Positions 35,089-44,237 are shown, counted from the stretch's first letter. The stretch is 52,691 bases of DNA from Clostridiales bacterium (GCA_023666645.1 JAMPBP010000005.1:1-52691), one strand, 5' to 3'. Translations and numbers: made by a program. The notes: generated by a model not told the origin, from the letters alone.

Positions 35089-37029
35089 ATGAAGAAAATA
35101 CTATTATCGGCAGTTCTGTTGCTTACTGTGAGTGGAATGGCAACCGCGGCACAGCCCCTGGAGGACCGCGACAGCCAGATACTGTTGACCATCGACAACA
35201 ATCCAGTGACCCTTGGCGAGTTTGAATACCTGTATCACAAGAACAACTCCCAGCAGATGGCACCGCAGACAATTGACGAATACCTGCAGATGTTCATCAA
35301 CTACAAGCTCAAGGTCATGGAGGCCGAAGCGGCGTCGATCGACAAGACCGATAATTTCAAGAGTGAACTGCGAGGCTATGCCCGCGAGCTTGCCGAGCCC
35401 TATCTCATTGACAACACTATCGAGCAACAGCTCATTGACCAGGAATATGCACGCATGGCCGAGGAGGTCAATGTGAGCCACATCATGCTCATGCCCGGTT
35501 ACTCCCCCTTGGAACACGCTGCCGGGAAAGTGCGCCTCGACTCTATCAGAAATGTCATTCTCCAAGGTGGTGACTTTGAGGAGCTGGCCAAGCGATTCTC
35601 GGTCGACCGTGCCTCGAGCGTCAATGGCGGCAACATGGGGTATATCACAGCGGGGCGCTTCCCCTACAGCTTTGAAAGCGCTGCCTATGATACCCCGGTG
35701 GGGGAACTCTCCCAGGTAGTCGAGACCCAATTTGGATTCCATCTGGTGAAACCTATCGGGCGACGTCCCGCGCGTGGCGAGGTGCTCGTGCAGCATGTGC
35801 TCAAACTCACCCAGGGCCTTGATGCCGAGAGAAAGAAGGCTGTGCTCCACAGCATGGACTCGCTGCACACACTGCTTGCCAACGGAGCCGATTTTGACGA
35901 TATCGCCTCGCGTGAGAGCGAGGACCCGGGGTCGGCAAGACAGGGTGGCCGCCTGCCCTGGTTCTCTACCGGACGCATGGTGAAACCCTTTGAAGATGTA
36001 GCCTATGCGCTCAACGACGGTGACTTGAGCGATGTATTCGAGACCGCCTACGGTTACCACATCATAAAACGCCTCGATTCCAAAGCTTTGCCTTCGAAGG
36101 AGGAGGCAACCCCTCAGATCAGGCAGATGATCGAGAATGACGAGCGGGCTCAGATGCCCCGCCGTGCCAGACTTGATGAGCTCAAGGCCAGATATGGTGT
36201 GGTGAAAAACCGTCCTGCCTATGCCATGGCCGAGTCGGTGATACGCAGCAACGGAGGCTATGACTCGACTGTAGTGGCTCGCTTCATGTCGATGCCTGCT
36301 CCTATGGTCACTATCGGTGATGACAGGAAAATATTACTCTCACAGGTAGTCAGCCGATTGCAACCCATGCCGGACGTCCAGGCCGATGTAGCCTATGAGA
36401 TGCTGGTGAATCGCATCGATGAGATGATTGACGAGACTGTTACCGACATCGCCCTTGAGAAACTGCCCGAGGAGAATGCCGACTACCGCAACCTGCTCAA
36501 GGAGTACCGTGACGGCATGCTGCTATTCGAGATCAGCGACCGCATGGTATGGACCCGCGCAAAGGAAGATACCGCGGGACTGAACCGATGGTTTGAGACC
36601 CACCGCGACCGTTACACATGGACCGCTCCAAAGTTCAAGAGCTACATAATCTTCGCCACAAGCGATTCTGTGCTTGATGTCGCCAACAGATTCCTCGCCT
36701 CCAATCCCATCCAGGGGAAAGACCTGGCTCCTGCACTGCGACAGCTGTGTGGCCGCGACGTGAGAGTGGAGCGCGTGATTGCCGCCAAGGGTGAGAACGC
36801 CATCATCGACTACCTTGGATTCAACGGAGAGCGCCCCGTGCCCACAGGCAAGTGGGTGTCATATGTAGCCTACCAGCCTGTCATTATCGATGCCCCCGTT
36901 GAGGTAGCCGACGAGCGTGGCGCCATCACTGCCGACTATCAGGCCGCACTCGAAAAAGAGTGGATCAAGAAGATGCAAAAATCCCACAAGGTCAAAGTCA
37001 ACAAAAAGGTGCTCAAGCAGGCACGCTGA
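35089..37029 (+). CDS. Periplasmic peptidyl-prolyl isomerase with two parvulin domains (SurA-like)
   Basis: A 646-residue exported folding factor. The signal peptide MKKILLSAVLLLTVSGMATAAQ is followed by an N-terminal SurA-like helical region. Parvulin domain 1 spans about 125-225 (VSHIMLMPGYS, GGDFEELAKRFSVDRASSVNGGNMGYITAG, ETQFGFHLVKPIGRR). Domain 2 spans about 230-330 (VQHVLKL, GADFDDIASRESEDPGSARQGGRLPWFSTGRM, ETAYGYHIIKRLDS). The last 300 residues are a less conserved helical part. It likely escorts outer-membrane proteins; the neighbour at 37073 probably works with it. A promoter is not obvious in the short space after the guaB terminator. Confidence 0.93.
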   Translation: MKKILLSAVLLLTVSGMATAAQPLEDRDSQILLTIDNNPVTLGEFEYLYHKNNSQQMAPQTIDEYLQMFINYKLKVMEAEAASIDKTDNFKSELRGYARELAEPYLIDNTIEQQLIDQEYARMAEEVNVSHIMLMPGYSPLEHAAGKVRLDSIRNVILQGGDFEELAKRFSVDRASSVNGGNMGYITAGRFPYSFESAAYDTPVGELSQVVETQFGFHLVKPIGRRPARGEVLVQHVLKLTQGLDAERKKAVLHSMDSLHTLLANGADFDDIASRESEDPGSARQGGRLPWFSTGRMVKPFEDVAYALNDGDLSDVFETAYGYHIIKRLDSKALPSKEEATPQIRQMIENDERAQMPRRARLDELKARYGVVKNRPAYAMAESVIRSNGGYDSTVVARFMSMPAPMVTIGDDRKILLSQVVSRLQPMPDVQADVAYEMLVNRIDEMIDETVTDIALEKLPEENADYRNLLKEYRDGMLLFEISDRMVWTRAKEDTAGLNRWFETHRDRYTWTAPKFKSYIIFATSDSVLDVANRFLASNPIQGKDLAPALRQLCGRDVRVERVIAAKGENAIIDYLGFNGERPVPTGKWVSYVAYQPVIIDAPVEVADERGAITADYQAALEKEWIKKMQKSHKVKVNKKVLKQAR

Positions 37030-37072
37030 TCTCTTCCGGCTACTTACCGTAACTCCTTCTTAATGCCATAAC

Positions 37073-37954
37073 ATGAACAGGTTTGGAAAATATTCTCTCA
37101 TGGCAGTGTCAATCCTCATGGCGGGACAGGCATTATTGACGGGGTGTGGTGATACTACCCCCGACAATGATCCCAACCTTGTGGCCATGGTGGGTAAGGC
37201 GCGTCTGATGCGCTCCGACCTTGACAAGGCCCTGGCCGGGACACCGACAGGAGCCGATAGCACACGGCTGGCACGCGCATATGTCAAATCGTGGATCGAC
37301 TCCCACATCATGACCGAGGTGGCTCAGCGCAATATCCCCGACATGAGCGAGATTGACCGCATGGTGGAGCAGTACCGCAGCGAGCTCATCGCCTGGGAAT
37401 ACCGCCGGCTGATGTTCCTGCACAACGCCGACCGCGAATTTCCCGACGACAGTATCCGATCCTACTACGACTCCCACAGCCGCGAGTTTGTGCTCGAGCG
37501 TCCTGTCGTCAAGGGAGTATATGTCAAAATCGCCGACAATTCACCATCATTGGCAAGAGTAAGGAAACTCTACCGCTCCACACGCGATGCCGACATTGAC
37601 CGGCTCGAGAAACAGGATCTCGAGGGACTGATCCATTATGACTACTTCCGCGACCGCTGGGTCGACTGGGACCAGATCGAGACGCTCATTCCCATTGATT
37701 TCGGGACATCGCCCGACCAGTTTCTCGCCACCCACGACCATGTCGAGGCAAGTGCCAACGGATACACCCACATGCTCGAAATCTCAGAGTACCTGAAGGC
37801 CGGAAGTGTCATGCCCCTGGAGCGCGCCCGCGAACTCATAGTGCGCGACCTCTTCAACCTCAAGCGCCGCGAGTATGATCGGCGTCTGCGGCTCGACCTC
37901 TACAACCAGGGCTTGAGCGACGGAACAATAAAGGTAAACGTGCAGCTCGACTGA
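37073..37954 (+). CDS. Lipoprotein related to the SurA-type folding factors, no visible parvulin domain
   Basis: A 293-residue predicted lipoprotein: signal MNRFGKYSLMAVSILMAGQALLTGC with Cys25 as lipidation site. The helical N-terminal part (LARAYVKSWIDSHIMTEVAQRNI, MVEQYRSELIAWEYRRLMF) resembles the chaperone region of SurA/PpiC proteins, and DSIRSYYDSHSREFVLERPVVKGVYVKI is like the linker before a parvulin domain. The isomerase signature itself (G-x-x-F, GG-x-G-x-F) is absent. It follows the two-parvulin gene by 43 bp. Probably a chaperone-only partner; this is inference from order and similarity of layout. Confidence 0.75.
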   Translation: MNRFGKYSLMAVSILMAGQALLTGCGDTTPDNDPNLVAMVGKARLMRSDLDKALAGTPTGADSTRLARAYVKSWIDSHIMTEVAQRNIPDMSEIDRMVEQYRSELIAWEYRRLMFLHNADREFPDDSIRSYYDSHSREFVLERPVVKGVYVKIADNSPSLARVRKLYRSTRDADIDRLEKQDLEGLIHYDYFRDRWVDWDQIETLIPIDFGTSPDQFLATHDHVEASANGYTHMLEISEYLKAGSVMPLERARELIVRDLFNLKRREYDRRLRLDLYNQGLSDGTIKVNVQLD

Positions 37955-37994
37955 TTGAAATTCACCGTCCCATAATGTTTATCTTTGACGCTGT

Positions 37995-39002
37995 ATGACA
38001 AAATTCTCTATCATAATACCGGTTTACAACCGTCCCGACGAGGTCGATGAACTGCTCGACAGCCTGTCGCGCCAGCGCGGCGTACCCAAGGGGACATTTG
38101 AGGTGATAATCGTCGAGGATGGCTCCACCGTTCCATGCAAGGAGGTAGTGGAAAAATATTCCGGTGCCCTCGACGTGGCCTATATATACAAGGAGAATGA
38201 GGGACGCTCCATAGCCCGCAATGTCGGTATCGAGGCTTCCAAGGGCGACTACCTCGTGTTCTTTGACTCCGACTGTGTCATTCCGCCCGACTACTTTGCG
38301 TGCCTGAGCGATGAGCTGGCCATCGACCCCGTCGATTGCTACGGTGGCCCCGACGCGGCCCACGAGTCGTTCAGCGATACACAGAAAGCCATCAACTATG
38401 CCATGACCTCGTTCTGGACCACCGGCGGCATCAGAGGGGGCAAGGTGCAGCTCGAGAAATTCGTACCCCGAACATTCAACACCGGGTTCAGCCGCAAGGT
38501 ATATGACACGGTGGGAGGATTCCGCGAGATGTTCTCAGAGGATATCGACATGAGCACACGCATCAAGAACGCTGGCTTCAGCATACGCCTCATACGCCCG
38601 GCCTATGTCTACCACAAGCGTCGCGTCGACTTCGCCAAATTCATGCGCCAGGTCTACGTATTCGGCATGTCGCGCATCACCCTGAAACTCCTCTATCCCG
38701 GCTCGCTCAAGGCGGTGCACACACTGCCTGCCCTGTTCCTCACGGGGTGTGTGCTCTTAGTTGTGCTCGCCTGCCTGGTGAGCCCTTGGTTTCTCCTCCC
38801 CATCGCCGCCTATATTCTGTTGCTTTGGGTGAGCGCACTCATCAGTACCCGCTCCCTGAAAATAGCTTTCATGGCAGTGCCGGCAGCCTTCATTCAGCTT
38901 TGGGGCTATGGCTGGGGATTCATCAGAGCCTACGTCACCAATATACTGCTGGGCCGCGGTCGCGACCTGGCCCGCGAGATAGAAATGAGACGCGGAAAGT
39001 AA
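37995..39002 (+). CDS. Glycosyltransferase family 2 protein
   Basis: A 335-residue membrane-associated GT-A enzyme. The N-terminal nucleotide-sugar domain has FSIIIPVYNRPDEVDELLDSL, IIVEDGST, GRSIARNVGIEASKGDYLVFFDSDC (the DxD metal site is DSD) and the acceptor-region FSEDIDMSTRIKNAGF (ED motif). The C-terminus has two or three membrane helices (about residues 245-305). Probably transfers a sugar to a lipid-linked or surface glycan acceptor. It lies 40 bp after the lipoprotein gene and 48 bp before radC; no other glycan genes are adjacent. Confidence 0.9.
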   Translation: MTKFSIIIPVYNRPDEVDELLDSLSRQRGVPKGTFEVIIVEDGSTVPCKEVVEKYSGALDVAYIYKENEGRSIARNVGIEASKGDYLVFFDSDCVIPPDYFACLSDELAIDPVDCYGGPDAAHESFSDTQKAINYAMTSFWTTGGIRGGKVQLEKFVPRTFNTGFSRKVYDTVGGFREMFSEDIDMSTRIKNAGFSIRLIRPAYVYHKRRVDFAKFMRQVYVFGMSRITLKLLYPGSLKAVHTLPALFLTGCVLLVVLACLVSPWFLLPIAAYILLLWVSALISTRSLKIAFMAVPAAFIQLWGYGWGFIRAYVTNILLGRGRDLAREIEMRRGK

Positions 39003-39050
39003 CCGCAGTCAGCTTCCTCTCCCCCTTCACCCACAATCAACACACCAGCC

Positions 39051-39764
39051 ATGTATGACAATCCCAAGGACCTGCAGCCTCTGAGAGTAGCCGACCTCGA
39101 TATCGAGGACAAACCACGCGAGAAAGCCATGAAATACGGCCTGTCGACCCTCACCAAAGCCGAGCTCATGGCCATAGTGCTGGGCAGCGGCATGGTGGGC
39201 AAATCGGTCATAGAGCTCAGCCGCGAGATACTGCGCGACAACGGCAACAGCCTGTACAGGGTGTCATGCCTGTCGATCGATGAGTTGAGCCGACGCTACG
39301 ACGGCATAGGCCCCGCCAAGGCAATAGGACTGCTCGCAGCCTTCGAGCTGGGCACACGCTGCATGGAAGATGCCAGCCAGCTACCGCCCCAGATATCATC
39401 GGGCAAGGACATATATGACCTCATGAGGCAGAAGCTGGAACGCATCAACGTCGAGGAATTCTGGGTGATACACCTATCGAGGGCCAACCGCGTCATAGCC
39501 CAGGAATGCATCAGCCGGGGAGGCACGGCAGCCACCGTCGTCGATGTCAAGCTCATACTCAAGAGCGCCATCAACAAGCTCTCGACCTCCATCATTCTGG
39601 TACACAACCATCCCTCGGGCACCCTCACGCCAAGCCCACAGGACGACCAGCTCACAAAGCGCATCAAGAGCGGTGCAGAGAGCGTCGATGTGAGAGTGCT
39701 CGACCACATTATAATAAGTCACACCGGCTACTACTCATACGCCGACAAAGGCCGCCTTTCCTGA
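39051..39764 (+). CDS. radC: RadC family JAB-domain protein
   Basis: A 237-residue RadC (YicR family) protein. The N-terminal helix-hairpin-helix part reads LLAAFELGTRC after YDGIGPAKAIG. The C-terminal JAB/MPN metalloprotease-like domain has the metal motif HNHPSGTLTPSPQD at residues 185-198, preceded by the acidic ligand region and followed by VLDHIIIS. A role in DNA repair was proposed for the name but is not established; biochemical activity is unknown. Directly after its stop a degenerate 16-17-bp repeat begins (39763-39811). Confidence 0.95.
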   Translation: MYDNPKDLQPLRVADLDIEDKPREKAMKYGLSTLTKAELMAIVLGSGMVGKSVIELSREILRDNGNSLYRVSCLSIDELSRRYDGIGPAKAIGLLAAFELGTRCMEDASQLPPQISSGKDIYDLMRQKLERINVEEFWVIHLSRANRVIAQECISRGGTAATVVDVKLILKSAINKLSTSIILVHNHPSGTLTPSPQDDQLTKRIKSGAESVDVRVLDHIIISHTGYYSYADKGRLS

Positions 39765-39811
39765 ACCCGCAGCCTACAGGGATACGGAGCCTACAGGGAC
39801 CGTAAGCCTCA
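39763..39811 (+). repeat. Degenerate 16-17-bp tandem repeat after radC
   Basis: Three units: GAACCCGCAGCCTACA (39763-39778), GGGATACGGAGCCTACA (39779-39795) and GGGACCGTAAGCCTCA (39796-39811). The last matches 52551-52565 at 14 of 15 positions, linking it to the array at the right edge of the window. Confidence 0.7.
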
Positions 39812-39861
39812 TCACAAGCCTCATCACTTCCAGTGAAATCCAAATAATTTTGGGCCTCGGC

Positions 39862-39892
39862 TTGAAATATTGCCAAATTCTACCTACCTTTG
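39862..39892 (+). promoter_or_regulatory. Promoter of tRNA-Arg
   Basis: TTG at 39862-39864, a 20-nt spacer and TACCTTTG at 39885-39892, about 40 bp before the tRNA 5' end. Confidence 0.75.
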
Positions 39893-39933
39893 TGCCACCA
39901 ATGGAGAAAGCCACACTCTCAGTGGCAGCAGAT

Positions 39934-40005
39934 GCCCCGGTAGTTCAACGGATAGAATAGAAGTTTCCTAAACTTTAGATAGCAGTTCGATTCTGCTCCG
40001 GGGTA
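39934..40005 (+). tRNA. tRNA-Arg (anticodon CCU)
   Basis: Folds as a complete cloverleaf: acceptor GCCCCGG / CCGGGGT (first pair G-U), D-stem GTTC / GAAT, anticodon stem GAAGT / ACTTT with loop TTCCTAA, anticodon CCT at 39967-39969, a 4-nt variable region and T-arm AGCAG-TTCGATT-CTGCT. CCA is not encoded. No integrated element is visible at its 3' end. Confidence 0.95.
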
Positions 40006-40105
40006 CACACTCTCTCCAAGTCCACTCCCCCTCTGAGGCTTCCCGCCCACGGCACAGAGCCACCGCGAGCCCACCTCTTTTCACCTATTTCACTCATCAA
40101 CGGTC

Positions 40106-42184
40106 ATGAAACTGCGCGACACACTATCTGGTATGAGGTTACTGCTCCCGCTGGTGGGTGTGGTTGCTTTATTGAGCGCATGCGCCAGCATAGGGCGCCC
40201 CGAGGGAGGCCCACGCGACGTGACTCCTCCGGTCTACGTGCGCAGCAACCCCGAGCCGGGCGCAACCTCATTCAAAGGGAACAAGATACAGATCACATTT
40301 GACGAGAATATCAAACTCGAGGACATAGTCAACAAATTTGTCGTCTCCCCGGCTCAGAAACAGATGCCATCCATCTCGTCCAACGGCAGGAACATCACCA
40401 TCGAACTGCGCGACACGATGCTGGAGAACACCACCTATACCCTCGACCTGAGTGATGCTGTGCGCGATCTCAACGAGGGTAATATCCTCGACGGCTTCGC
40501 CCTTGACTTTGCCACCGGCGACACCATAGACTCACTGCGCATAGCCGGCATGGTGCTCCAGGCTTCCAATCTCGAGCCAGCTCAGGGCATGCTCGTGGGC
40601 GTATACAGCAACCTTGACGATTCGGCCATCACCACACTCCCCATGCTGCGCATCGCCAAGACCAACCAGCTCGGGCAATTCATCATACGCAACCTCAAGC
40701 CGGGCACCTACAACGTCTTTGCCATCAATGACCTCAACCGCGACTACCACTGGGACCGCTCGGAGGACATAGCCTTCTACCCGATAACCGTGACACCTAC
40801 AGTCGAGAACATAACCGTGGCCGACACTCTCAAATCGTCGGCAGGCACTGATTCCATCGTCACCCACCCCGGTGTGAGATATCTTCCCAACGACCTGCTG
40901 CTCACCTGGTTCAACGAGAACTACACCTCACAATATCTCAAGGACTACAAGCGTAACGATTCCAACCGCATAGCAATCAACTTCTCAGCCCCGGCCGACT
41001 CTCTCCCACAGCTCACCATCGTCAACGGCCCCAATGCCGGCCGGCGTCTCGACACCCCCGATGCCTCGGTGCTCATCCACTCGGCGACCCTCGACACCCT
41101 CGACTTCTGGATCACCGACCCCGCCATCATGGCTCAGGACTCACTGCTCATAGCCACACGCTACCAGCGCACCGACACCCTCGACCAGCTGTCATGGACC
41201 ACCGACACCCTGCGCTTCTTCTACAAAGCTCCGCCAAAGGGGAAGGAGAAAAAAGCATCAAAGAACAAAAAGAATAAAGACAACACACCCGTCGACTCTC
41301 TGGGTAATCCCATTGAGAAGACCGATACCACCCCTGCTGTGCTGCGGTTCCTTGACATCAAGATAGGCGGCACCACCCAGGAGGTGAACCTCCCCCTCTC
41401 GATCACCATGAGCGAACCTCTGGTGGACCTTGACCAGCAGGCATGGCACATGGAACAGAAAGTTGACACCGTGTGGACCTCCCTCCCAACCCCCTTATTG
41501 AAAGCCGATACCACCGGCCGATTGCTCAACTACACCATCGACTATCCCTGGGAAGCAGGCGAGAAATACCGCCTGACGGTCGATTCGGCCTCAGTTCACT
41601 CCATCTATGGTCTGTTCAACAAAAACATAAGCCAGGAGATATCGGTGAGACCAGCCGAAGACTATTCCACCCTCATTTTCAACCTGAAAGGGGTGCCCGA
41701 CTCTGCCTCGGTCATAGTTGAGGTGCTCAACGCCTCCGATGCCCCGCTACGCAGCGTCAAGGCCATCAACGGAGTGGCACGCATCGAATACCTCCTCTCA
41801 GGCACATACTATGCCCGCGCCTATGTCGACACCAATGGTGACGGAAAATGGACCACAGGCAATATGGCCCGGAAACTCCTTCCCGAGGACGTATACTACT
41901 ACCCCAAGAAAATCAACCTCAAGAAAAACTGGGACGTAGCCAACGACTGGGACCTCAATGAGCTACCCGTCGACATGCAGAAACCCACCGCCATCAAGAA
42001 AAACAAACCCAAGACCAAGGAAAGGAACCGCGACCGCGACGAGTATGACGAGGAGGAGGACGATGAGTATGGTGGCTACGGCTACAACGACATGGGGCGT
42101 CCGGGATATGACAACCGTAACCCATTCGACAACCGCTCGGGCGGTCGCCGCGAAAGCCTCAACCGTGCCAACGAGCGACGCTGA
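40106..42184 (+). CDS. Lipoprotein with SbsA-type Ig-like domain
   Basis: A 692-residue predicted lipoprotein: signal MKLRDTLSGMRLLLPLVGVVALLSAC with Cys26 at the lipobox, followed by ASIGRPEGGPRDVTPP. The N-terminal domain (about 45-140) is a bacterial Ig-like Big_5/SbsA domain: PPVYVRSNPEPGATSFKGNKIQITFDENIKLED. Middle parts contain carboxypeptidase-regulatory-like strands (GTYNVFAINDLNRDYHWDR and GTYYARAYVDTNGDGKWTTGN). A Lys-rich linker lies near residues 374-393. The C-terminal 60 residues are highly charged and low-complexity, acidic then Gly/Tyr/Asn/Arg-rich, so probably disordered. Common in Bacteroidetes; function unknown, likely cell-envelope. Confidence 0.87.
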   Translation: MKLRDTLSGMRLLLPLVGVVALLSACASIGRPEGGPRDVTPPVYVRSNPEPGATSFKGNKIQITFDENIKLEDIVNKFVVSPAQKQMPSISSNGRNITIELRDTMLENTTYTLDLSDAVRDLNEGNILDGFALDFATGDTIDSLRIAGMVLQASNLEPAQGMLVGVYSNLDDSAITTLPMLRIAKTNQLGQFIIRNLKPGTYNVFAINDLNRDYHWDRSEDIAFYPITVTPTVENITVADTLKSSAGTDSIVTHPGVRYLPNDLLLTWFNENYTSQYLKDYKRNDSNRIAINFSAPADSLPQLTIVNGPNAGRRLDTPDASVLIHSATLDTLDFWITDPAIMAQDSLLIATRYQRTDTLDQLSWTTDTLRFFYKAPPKGKEKKASKNKKNKDNTPVDSLGNPIEKTDTTPAVLRFLDIKIGGTTQEVNLPLSITMSEPLVDLDQQAWHMEQKVDTVWTSLPTPLLKADTTGRLLNYTIDYPWEAGEKYRLTVDSASVHSIYGLFNKNISQEISVRPAEDYSTLIFNLKGVPDSASVIVEVLNASDAPLRSVKAINGVARIEYLLSGTYYARAYVDTNGDGKWTTGNMARKLLPEDVYYYPKKINLKKNWDVANDWDLNELPVDMQKPTAIKKNKPKTKERNRDRDEYDEEEDDEYGGYGYNDMGRPGYDNRNPFDNRSGGRRESLNRANERR

Positions 42185-42282
42185 CCCTTGCAGATACCAC
42201 CTGACAACGTCAAAGGCTCACAACCGCTTTCCCGCCACCTCACGCACCTGTCCAACCCCTTTAACCCGCAACCAACAAACAC

Positions 42283-43125
42283 GTGAATACCCGTCAGCGA
42301 CTCTATAAAGACATGATCAAGGATTCCCGCCTATGGAATCTATACATAGCCCTCGACACCAATCTCATCGATGTCATGGCCTATTGCCCACTGGAGGATC
42401 ACAATCTCCTGTCGGCCTCTCTTCCCTTCAACCCAGCCACGCCCTCATCGAGCGTCGAGGCAATCGAGGAAGTAGTCTACGACAATCCACTATTGCTCAA
42501 CGATTTCAACAAAGTGACAATCGTGTCGCGCTACAACACCTACTGCATTCTGCCCACCCCCATAGCCTCCAACCCCGTGATGGCAGCCGATATCACCACC
42601 GAGATGACAGGCAAGGGTGACGACAGCGCCACACTGACAGTGGACCACCTGCCGCTGCTCGACACCTCGATAAGCCACTATATCGACAACCCCACCTACA
42701 ACTTCCTGACACGCACATTCAACGGAGCCACATTCCTGCACCACCTGTCGGTGATCACGCGCTACTGCCACGGCACACACCGCTCCACAGGCAACCTCAC
42801 GAGCTATGTCTATGTGCGCGACACATCGCTCGACATCATACTGTTCAGAGGCGACACACTGCTGCTGGCCAACACCTATGAATGGCATGAACCCACTGAC
42901 ATTCTCTACTACATCATGGCCACACGCCGTGCCCACGGCATCGACAACCGCGCCCCCGTGATCGTAGGCACCGACCCGGTCCTGCGCGACAGCCTGCTGC
43001 CTCTGCTGCGGCAATACATTCCCACAGTCATGCCCGCCATTTTTCCGGCCGCAATGTTCCGTGCCGGCGGCAACGAAGCAATGAACACCCCCACCGATCT
43101 CATACTGTTACCCCTATGCGAATAA
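42283..43125 (+). CDS. DUF3822 family protein
   Basis: A 280-residue protein of DUF3822, an actin-like-fold family found next to rsmD in Bacteroidetes. Seen segments: LWNLYIALDTNLIDVMAYCPLEDHNLLSASLPF, VVYDNPLLLNDFNKVTIVSRYNTYCILPTPI, ITRYCHGTHRSTGNLTSYVYVRDTSLDIILFRGDTLLLANTY. The start is a GTG at 42283; an ATG at 42313 (MIKDSRLWNLY) is an alternative. Its 3' end overlaps the rsmD start by 10 bp, so the two are co-translated. Function unknown; perhaps linked to ribosome biogenesis. Confidence 0.87.
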   Translation: MNTRQRLYKDMIKDSRLWNLYIALDTNLIDVMAYCPLEDHNLLSASLPFNPATPSSSVEAIEEVVYDNPLLLNDFNKVTIVSRYNTYCILPTPIASNPVMAADITTEMTGKGDDSATLTVDHLPLLDTSISHYIDNPTYNFLTRTFNGATFLHHLSVITRYCHGTHRSTGNLTSYVYVRDTSLDIILFRGDTLLLANTYEWHEPTDILYYIMATRRAHGIDNRAPVIVGTDPVLRDSLLPLLRQYIPTVMPAIFPAAMFRAGGNEAMNTPTDLILLPLCE

Positions 43126-43664
43126 TCAGAGGAAAATATGGCCGACGCCGATTTGACGTCCCCACCAACATCACCGCACGCCCCACCACCGACTTCGCCC
43201 GCGAAAACATATTCAACGTCATCGAGAACCTCTTTGACCTCGACAGCGAGCCCACAGCCCTCGACCTCTTTGCCGGAACCGGGGCCATAACATTTGAATT
43301 CCTGTCGCGCGGCTGCTCCAGGGTGACTGCCGTGGAAAAGGCGACCACACAATACAACTTCATACGCCGCGTAGCCTCGCAGCTCAACGTCGACTCACAG
43401 CTGCGAGTTGTAAAGGGCGACGTGATGCAGTACCTGGCCTCGGCCACAACCTCGTTTGACATCATCTTTGCCGACCCACCCTACGACATGCCCGACTTTG
43501 ACCGCGTGCCCATGGCGATAATGGAATCGGCCGTTGTGAAGCCAACCTCCCTCGTCATCGTTGAGCACAGCAAGCAATATGACTTCTCGTCACTATCCCA
43601 CTTCAAGGAACACCGCGCCTACGGCAGCGTCAACTTCTCAATCTTCGACATGGAGCTACCCTGA
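43116..43664 (+). CDS. rsmD: 16S rRNA (guanine966-N2)-methyltransferase
   Basis: RsmD methylates G966 of 16S rRNA using SAM. It has 182 residues. The N-terminus MRIIRGKYGRRRFDVP, the SAM site ALDLFAGTGAITFEFLSRG and the catalytic DPPY at 120-123 (IIFADPPYDMP) are diagnostic. The start overlaps DUF3822 by 10 bp. rnpB ends convergently 70 bp downstream. Confidence 0.95.
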   Translation: MRIIRGKYGRRRFDVPTNITARPTTDFARENIFNVIENLFDLDSEPTALDLFAGTGAITFEFLSRGCSRVTAVEKATTQYNFIRRVASQLNVDSQLRVVKGDVMQYLASATTSFDIIFADPPYDMPDFDRVPMAIMESAVVKPTSLVIVEHSKQYDFSSLSHFKEHRAYGSVNFSIFDMELP

Positions 43665-43734
43665 CCCAATCGTCGACGCGGTCCCGGGCCATGGACTGCA
43701 GCCCGGCATGGGCACTATATCACATGATAGATAG

Positions 43735-44157
43735 AAAAAGGGGTCGCCCCGACTGTAAGCCGGGTTATGTCGACATGTCACTGTCACGCGTTGTCACTTT
43801 GTGTAGTTCACATCGGCCCGTCATTTATCTCTGCCCGGTGTCGCCACCGTGCTATAGCGGTCTACCCCCCGGCAGTGGGCGAGCAACCCTTGAATGCCGG
43901 TATACTTGACCTTGCAACCCATAAGACGTGCGGCATGCCATATCGCTATGGCACCCGGTGGGCTCTTACCCCACCTTTTCACCCTTACCGACTCCCCCGC
44001 TTTATGGATGGGGTAATGGCGTCGGCGGTAATTTTCTGTCACGCTGCTCTGCCCTCTTCAGACAGCTTCCCGTTAGGAAATATGGCGCTCTGTGTTGCCC
44101 GGACTTTCCTCTGACTCAGCAATGTGAGGCAGCGACGAGCCGCCGGGGCTCCCTTTA
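43735..44157 (-). ncRNA. rnpB: RNase P RNA (class A)
   Basis: Catalytic RNA of RNase P that matures tRNA 5' ends. On the minus strand the conserved CR-I element GAGGAAAGTCCGGGC is near 44101-44114. The 3' end has AACCCGGCTTACAGTCG. The P1 helix pairs AAAGGGAGCCCCGGC at the 5' end with GTCGGGGCGACCCCTTT at 43737-43753, then a T-run (43735-43739) ends transcription. The length of about 423 nt is plausible for this group. The consensus promoter at 44166-44195 puts the start at about 44158, matching the P1 boundary. Exact ends are estimates. Short open frames across it are artefacts. Confidence 0.93.
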
Positions 44158-44165
44158 TGATGTCA

Positions 44166-44195
44166 CAAAGTTACTAACAATATTCCACTTGACAA
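44166..44195 (-). promoter_or_regulatory. Promoter of rnpB
   Basis: On the minus strand: TTG (44195-44193), a 19-nt spacer and TAACTTTG (44173-44166), ending about 8 nt before the predicted RNA start. Confidence 0.8.
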
Positions 44196-44205
44196 TCACC
44201 CACAG

Positions 44206-44237
44206 TTCGTTTTTTTCATTTTTATTACATACCTTTG
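44206..44237 (+). promoter_or_regulatory. Promoter of the thiamin-uptake operon
   Basis: TACCTTTG at 44230-44237 with TTCG at 44206-44209, 20 nt upstream, one base from the TTTG consensus. It drives the leader with the second TPP riboswitch and is divergent from rnpB, only 10 bp away. Confidence 0.7.

Noticed and set aside
35104-36060. A 318-codon open frame opposite the SurA-like gene
   Set aside because: Antisense shadow; its translation has no recognisable motif and the sense strand encodes clear parvulin domains.
39763-39811. Possible CRISPR array from the repeated units behind radC
   Set aside because: Units are contiguous with no spacers of unique sequence, too few and too short, and no cas genes are present.
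39934-40105. Integration site of a mobile element at tRNA-Arg
   Set aside because: No integrase gene and no repeated tRNA 3' end are seen within the window.
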